A stretch of DNA of 64,000 nucleotides, from assembly GCF_003544875.1 (NCBI RefSeq), contig NZ_CP032093.1, positions 1 through 64,000 on the forward strand, written 5' to 3'. The notes beneath the pieces are model-generated. The model had not been told where the DNA came from, ran no database searches, and was given only the letters and a program-made list of their open reading frames with translations. Position numbers and translations under genes: made by a program. This document shows positions 59,747 to 64,000 of the stretch, piece by piece (the first letter of the stretch is position 1; each line of letters begins with the position of its first letter). This DNA is from Vibrio alfacsensis. GTDB lineage: Bacteria; Pseudomonadota; Gammaproteobacteria; Enterobacterales; Vibrionaceae.

Positions 59747-61582
59747 ATGACCTCGACCTTGTTAGCCGAACAATCAGACTCGCCTATAACGCCTCAACGT
59801 GTGTTGGAGGATGTGTTTGGTTACCAGGAGTTCCGTGATGGTCAGCAGTTGGTGATTGATGCTGCGGTAGAGGGTCGCGACAGCTTAGTTATCCTACCTA
59901 CGGGTGGCGGTAAGTCGCTGTGTTATCAAATTCCTGCTTTGGTTCGCTCCGGCATTACTTTGGTCATATCTCCGCTGATTTCACTGATGAAAGACCAAGT
60001 GGACCAGCTTAAAGCCAATGGGGTGGCGGCTGAATGCATTAACTCGACCATGCCTCGCGAAGAGCTGCTCAGCGTGTATAACCGCATGCACACAGGTCAT
60101 CTTAAGTTGGTGTACGTCTCGCCAGAACGCGTATTGATGCGTGACTTCATTGAGCGTTTGGAAAACTTGCCGCTATCGATGATTGCCGTCGATGAAGCGC
60201 ACTGTATTTCCCAATGGGGACACGATTTCCGCCCGGAATACGCCGCGCTTGGTCAGCTTAAGCAGCAGTTTTCCCATGTGCCATTTATGGCGCTGACGGC
60301 GACGGCGGATGACGCAACGCGCCGAGATATTCTTGAGCGTCTGCAACTGAATAATCCAGAGGTTTATCTAGGCAGCTTCGACCGTCCTAACATTCGCTAC
60401 AACTTAGTTGAGAAGCATAAGCCGGTTTCGCAAATCGTTCGTTATCTTGAAACCCAAAAGGGTAATTGCGGCATCATCTATTGTGGTAGCCGTAAGAAAG
60501 TTGAGATGGTAACTGAGAAGCTGTGCAACAACCACATTCGTGCTGCTGGTTATCATGCCGGTATGGATGCTGATGAGCGCGCTTACGTTCAAGAAGCTTT
60601 CCAACGTGATGACATCCAGATCGTAGTGGCGACTGTGGCATTCGGTATGGGCATCAACAAACCAAACGTGCGCTTTGTAGTTCACTTTGATATTCCGCGC
60701 AACATCGAATCCTACTATCAGGAAACCGGTCGTGCGGGACGTGATGGTCTGCCTGCGGAAGCGATGATGTTGTATGACCCGGCGGACATCAGTTGGCTGC
60801 GTCGTATGTTGGATGAGAAAGACGACGGTCCACAGAAGCAGGTGGAAACCCATAAACTGAATGCGATGAGTGCCTTTGCTGAGGCGCAAACCTGTCGTCG
60901 TCAGGTGCTATTGAATTACTTTGGTGAGTATCGTGAGAAGCCATGTGGCAACTGCGATATTTGCTTAGACCCGCCGAAACACTTTGATGCCACGGAAGAA
61001 GCACGTAAGGCGTTGTCTTGTGTGTACCGAGTGAATCAGAGCTTTGGTATGGGCTACGTAGTGGAAGTGCTACGTGGTATGCAAAACATTCGTGTACGTG
61101 AAAACGGCCACGATAAGATTTCTACCTACGCTATAGGGCGCGATCACAGCCACGATTACTGGGTGAGTATCTTCCGTCAGTTAATCCACAAAGGGCTGCT
61201 GTTTCAAAACATTACGCGCAACTCAACGCTACAACTTACCGAAGAGGCACGTCCACTGCTGCGTGGTGATGTGACTCTGGAGTTAGCGGTTCCGCGTTTA
61301 GACACAGCAGCACGCGCGGCGAAGTCGGATAAACTCATCAGTAAGAACTACGACAAAAAGCTGTTTGCTAAATTGCGTAAACTGCGTAAGTCGATTGCTG
61401 ATGAAGATGGCTTGCCACCATACGTGGTCTTTAGTGACGCTACCTTGATTGATATGGCGGAAATCCTGCCAACGTCTTATGGTGAAATGCTGGCAGTCAG
61501 CGGTGTAGGTCAGCGCAAACTGGATAAGTACGCCGATCCATTCCTTGATTTGATTCAAGAACACATTACTCACCACGGATAA
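59747..61582 (+). CDS. recQ: RecQ, ATP-dependent DNA helicase
   Basis: 3'-5' DNA helicase of 611 residues from the ATG at 59747. The frame to 59678 is less likely because it lacks a ribosome site. Motif I LPTGGGKSLCYQIPAL (about 52-67), the DEAHC box (about 145-149) and QETGRAGRDGLPAEA (about 325-339) are clear. The zinc site has CRRQVLLNYFGE and CGNCDIC. The RQC winged helix follows and the HRDC domain is at about 530-600. It acts in recombination and fork repair. Its stop is 9 nt before the DUF3630 gene. Confidence 0.96.
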   Translation: MTSTLLAEQSDSPITPQRVLEDVFGYQEFRDGQQLVIDAAVEGRDSLVILPTGGGKSLCYQIPALVRSGITLVISPLISLMKDQVDQLKANGVAAECINSTMPREELLSVYNRMHTGHLKLVYVSPERVLMRDFIERLENLPLSMIAVDEAHCISQWGHDFRPEYAALGQLKQQFSHVPFMALTATADDATRRDILERLQLNNPEVYLGSFDRPNIRYNLVEKHKPVSQIVRYLETQKGNCGIIYCGSRKKVEMVTEKLCNNHIRAAGYHAGMDADERAYVQEAFQRDDIQIVVATVAFGMGINKPNVRFVVHFDIPRNIESYYQETGRAGRDGLPAEAMMLYDPADISWLRRMLDEKDDGPQKQVETHKLNAMSAFAEAQTCRRQVLLNYFGEYREKPCGNCDICLDPPKHFDATEEARKALSCVYRVNQSFGMGYVVEVLRGMQNIRVRENGHDKISTYAIGRDHSHDYWVSIFRQLIHKGLLFQNITRNSTLQLTEEARPLLRGDVTLELAVPRLDTAARAAKSDKLISKNYDKKLFAKLRKLRKSIADEDGLPPYVVFSDATLIDMAEILPTSYGEMLAVSGVGQRKLDKYADPFLDLIQEHITHHG

Positions 61583-61591
61583 GGAACCAAG

Positions 61592-61897
61592 ATGCAAAAG
61601 GAATTTGGCTTAGCGGACTACATGGAACAAGAAGGGCGCTTAATCATTACTGCGCCGAGCTTTGATCTTGATAGTTTTCCTGCTTTGGGTGAGCGTTTAG
61701 TCGGACTGCTTTCCGCTACTGTGATTGAAAAGCAATGGGATGCGGATATTCACTCTTGGTTGGTCGACTTTGAAGGTTGCCGACTGTTTATGAAAGCAGA
61801 GCATTACAGTGAGGCGATTTGGTTTGAAGCTCTAGCGATTGAAGAGAGTAGGGAAGAGTTGGATTATCTCGCAGGATTGTTTCAACGCGGATTCTAA
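61592..61897 (+). CDS. DUF3630-type small protein
   Basis: A 101-residue acidic protein in a predicted operon with recQ (9-nt gap, AAGGAACC ribosome site). It resembles the DUF3630 family found downstream of recQ in vibrios; this is from memory of the arrangement. It has no motif with known function. The sequence (IEKQWDADIHSWLVDFEGC) suggests an alpha/beta fold. Confidence 0.75.
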   Translation: MQKEFGLADYMEQEGRLIITAPSFDLDSFPALGERLVGLLSATVIEKQWDADIHSWLVDFEGCRLFMKAEHYSEAIWFEALAIEESREELDYLAGLFQRGF

Positions 61898-61928
61898 AGC
61901 CCAGTGGTGCCCATTTAGAATTATTACG

Positions 61929-61960
61929 AAAGGGCGTTTCACATGAAACACCCTTTTTTA
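61929..61960 (+). terminator. Terminator after DUF3630 gene, with parS-like core
   Basis: AAGGGCGTTTCA paired with TGAAACACCCTT, one mismatch, followed by six T. The core at 61935-61950 (CGTTTCACATGAAACA) matches parS at 14 of 16 positions. Confidence 0.85.
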
Positions 61961-62147
61961 TGCTCAAACGTTTGCGCAGAACTGAGCGCTTGCGAGTCAA
62001 ACTGGTTAATGTATAATCGCCCACCGCTTAATTCTGAATGAGTTAAGCCAGTTTATTTTCCATTTTTACATTGTTGGTAAGAGTCGTTTTTTATTAAGCG
62101 CTCGATTTGGGTTCCCTCACCCCCAAACCAAACTAAAAAGGTATCAC

Positions 62148-62822
62148 ATGAGTAACTTTACCTCTGCGCAGCAGCGCAACGCCCTTATCTATCTGGTTTT
62201 ATTCCATTTAGTCATTATTGCATCAAGCAATTACTTAGTTCAGCTCCCATTTACCGTTTTTGGGTTCCATACCACTTGGGGCGCATTCACTTTCCCATTT
62301 ATCTTTTTGGCGACGGATCTCACTGTACGTATTTTTGGCGCGCAAATGGCTCGTAAGATCATCTTTTTGGTGATGTTGCCTGCGTTAGCGGTGTCTTACT
62401 TCTTATCCGTTGTATTCTTTGAAGGGCAATTTCAAGGTTTCGGCCACTTAGGGGAATTTAACCTATTTGTTGCGCGTATTGCGATTGCAAGTTTCATGGC
62501 TTACTTGTTAGGTCAGATCATGGACGTGCACGTTTTTAATCGTTTACGCCAAATGAAGCAATGGTGGGTTGCACCAACGTGTTCAACGCTTTTCGGTAAT
62601 GCGCTCGATACTATCGCGTTTTTCTCTATTGCGTTCTATCAAAGCCCAGACCCATTTATGGCTCAGCACTGGATGGAGATTGCGCTGGTGGATTATGGCT
62701 TCAAGTTGATCATTAGTTTAGGTTTGTTTGTGCCTATGTATGGCGTTCTACTTAACTATCTCATTAACAAGCTAACCGCTGTGAATCCAGACTTTAAAGT
62801 CAGCACGACGATTCAGTCTTAA
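62148..62822 (+). CDS. yhhQ: YhhQ, queuosine-precursor transporter (VUT family)
   Basis: Inner-membrane transporter of 224 residues with about six helices. VUT-family signatures are present: FGFHTTWGAFTFPFIFLATDLT-type (about 37-57), LFGNALDTIAFFSIAF (about 145-160), and YGFKLIISL. E. coli YhhQ imports preQ0/preQ1 for queuosine tRNA modification. An AAAGGTATCAC ribosome site precedes the ATG. No preQ1 riboswitch was seen upstream. Confidence 0.92.
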   Translation: MSNFTSAQQRNALIYLVLFHLVIIASSNYLVQLPFTVFGFHTTWGAFTFPFIFLATDLTVRIFGAQMARKIIFLVMLPALAVSYFLSVVFFEGQFQGFGHLGEFNLFVARIAIASFMAYLLGQIMDVHVFNRLRQMKQWWVAPTCSTLFGNALDTIAFFSIAFYQSPDPFMAQHWMEIALVDYGFKLIISLGLFVPMYGVLLNYLINKLTAVNPDFKVSTTIQS

Positions 62823-62840
62823 TTATTGTGGGAACCCCCA

Positions 62841-62871
62841 AAACCGCTTGCTCAAACCAAGCGGTTTTTTT
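62841..62871 (+). terminator. Terminator after yhhQ
   Basis: Stem AAACCGCTTG paired with CAAGCGGTTT, followed by a run of T. Confidence 0.92.
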
Positions 62872-62989
62872 GTGGCAGTAGAAAGGACATTGTGTGGTTA
62901 GGTACAGCGTAAGGAGCAGTTGGATCATGGGTGTCCTAGAGCTTGCTTAACGGAACGCTACTAGTCAGAGGTGAAAAGCTGGGTGGAAT

Positions 62990-63015
62990 AAAAAAGGCCT
63001 CAACTCGAGACCTTT
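62990..63015 (-). terminator. Terminator after gppA
   Basis: AAAGGTCTC paired with GAGGCCTTT (one mismatch), then a T run on the minus strand. Confidence 0.8.
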
Positions 63016-63043
63016 CTATAAGCGTTTGGCAAACTATAAGCGA

Positions 63044-64000
63044 TTAGCAAATGGTGATTGTCAATGGCCAGCCAATATCAGTCTGACGGTTGGACTCAAT
63101 CTCCAACTCGGCAGCTGTTAATGGATTCGCATTCAGCCAGTGAGCACTAATACTCAGTGTCAGTTTATCGCCCTCTGCACTTAGAGACACTTTTGGCTCT
63201 AACATAGGGTTTCGACGGTGGCTAAGCAGTACGGCTAAACGTAATAAACGAAGAACTCGCTTACCGCTAGTACCAGATAGCGCATGTTGCTCTGGTAGTG
63301 ACGTTAGTTGTTCACGATAACGCCGAGCCAGTTCTCCAATGAAGAACTTTTGCGCGCGTGTGTAACCGGGTAAATCTAAATTCTGCAGTAGGTAAGCGCT
63401 GTGTTCACCGCCTTTTTTGAAATCAATGGTTAGACCAATTTCATGTAACTTAGCGGTGGTTTCCAGTAGAACTTTACCTTGTGGTTCTGCAACCCATTCT
63501 TCATTCCCAACTTGCTCAAGTAATTTGCTGGCAAGGTTGGCTACCTGTTCACCGTATTGGCAATCCAATTGATAACGTTTTTGTACGCTGCAAATCGTAC
63601 GAGCACGAATGTCGTTTTGGCGAAGTTCATCAACCATTTCGTACACTAAGCCTTCACGCAATGCGCCGCCAGCCAGTGTCATGGCATCGATCTCTAATAG
63701 CTCAAAGATTGCAATTAAAATAGATAAGCCACTTGGGAATACTAGAGCACGCTCTAAGGTTAGCCCCTCGATATCGAGCTCTTCTAGGTGATCGGCAAGC
63801 ATTGCTTGCTTTTGTAAGCGTTTGAGTTTGGAGTGAGTTATGACTTCATCCATACCCTGTACAAGCATGATTTCTTGTAGTGCTTGAACTGTGCCCGATG
63901 CTCCAACACAAACATCCCAACCTAAGTCTGTATACTGCTCCAGAATTGGCATTAATGTTTGTTTGGCACCTTCAATGGCTGCTTCAAAGTTACGAGCGTT
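63044..64000 (-). CDS. gppA: GppA, exopolyphosphatase/pppGpp phosphohydrolase (partial)
   Basis: The frame is open to the right edge, so only the C-terminal 318 residues or so are seen of a protein of about 500. It shows the Ppx/GppA fold: [38 protein letters not shown] and [14 protein letters not shown]-terminal HD-like helical region follows ([25 protein letters not shown]). GppA converts pppGpp to ppGpp or degrades polyphosphate. Ppx is the alternative, but the sequence order resembles GppA. Confidence 0.88.
   Translation of the reverse strand, partial: NARNFEAAIEGAKQTLMPILEQYTDLGWDVCVGASGTVQALQEIMLVQGMDEVITHSKLKRLQKQAMLADHLEELDIEGLTLERALVFPSGLSILIAIFELLEIDAMTLAGGALREGLVYEMVDELRQNDIRARTICSVQKRYQLDCQYGEQVANLASKLLEQVGNEEWVAEPQGKVLLETTAKLHEIGLTIDFKKGGEHSAYLLQNLDLPGYTRAQKFFIGELARRYREQLTSLPEQHALSGTSGKRVLRLLRLAVLLSHRRNPMLEPKVSLSAEGDKLTLSISAHWLNANPLTAAELEIESNRQTDIGWPLTITIC

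Overview
The window is the replication-origin region of a Vibrio main chromosome (chromosome 1). The genus call rests on several things: an E. coli-type oriC beside mioC and mnmE, the order rpmH-rnpA-yidD-yidC, the dnaA-dnaN-recF-gyrB operon, an rrn spacer with tRNA-Glu-Lys-Ala-Val (typical of vibrios), ParB parS palindromes, and typical vibrio protein sequences. The 16S variable regions look like the Orientalis/Coralliilyticus group, but I could not search, so the species is open.

Layout. 1-470: oriC (AT-rich unwinding region, 14 GATC sites, DnaA boxes). 469-4860: leftward mioC, mnmE, yidC, yidD, rnpA, rpmH. 5.1-7.4 kb: a polar amino-acid (probably cystine-type) ABC importer with an attenuator-like hairpin between the binding-protein and permease genes. 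7.8-13.9 kb: dnaA-dnaN-recF-gyrB. 14.4-21.5 kb: ibpA, avtA, glyQ-glyS, a manganese riboswitch with mneA, small membrane proteins, tusA. 21.7-30.3 kb: a LysR regulator, acuI, fadB-fadA (with a FadR-type operator), yigZ, trkH, hemG. 30.3-36.3 kb: a complete rrn operon. 36.4-37.5 kb: a decayed or mis-sequenced IS630-family element. 37.7-44.7 kb: crcB, then a TPP riboswitch and the thiCEFSGH operon. 44.8-49.5 kb: an aminopeptidase P, and a divergent LysR / Bcr-type MFS pair. 49.5-51.9 kb: a bufferin-type copper RiPP operon (DUF2282 precursor, DUF692 enzyme, DUF2063 partner, DoxX). 52.2-54.4 kb: uvrD. 54.5-55.1 kb: a CsrB-family sRNA on the minus strand with a far-upstream VarA/UvrY-type site. 55.2-64 kb: ggt, a LysE exporter, an AraC regulator, rarD, recQ, a DUF3630 gene, yhhQ, and gppA, which runs off the right edge.

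Two features cut across the map. First, three good parS sites lie at 40.8, 44.8 and 51.6 kb. One is inside thiE, and one overlaps the ribosome-binding/start region of bufB, so chromosome segregation and a metal-handling operon share DNA. Second, many single-base contractions of short homopolymers break otherwise intact genes (recF, yigZ, hemG, the transposase) and alter universally conserved rRNA and tRNA positions. This pattern points to sequencing or consensus errors rather than biology. The 16S 3' end also lacks one CCT of the anti-Shine-Dalgarno repeat, which is either another error or a truly defective rRNA copy.

The most interesting biology is the bufferin operon (its start codon inside parS, and a stem-loop between precursor and enzyme genes), the CsrB sRNA, and the riboswitch-mneA leader. 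Nothing resembling CRISPR, prophage or an integron was seen.
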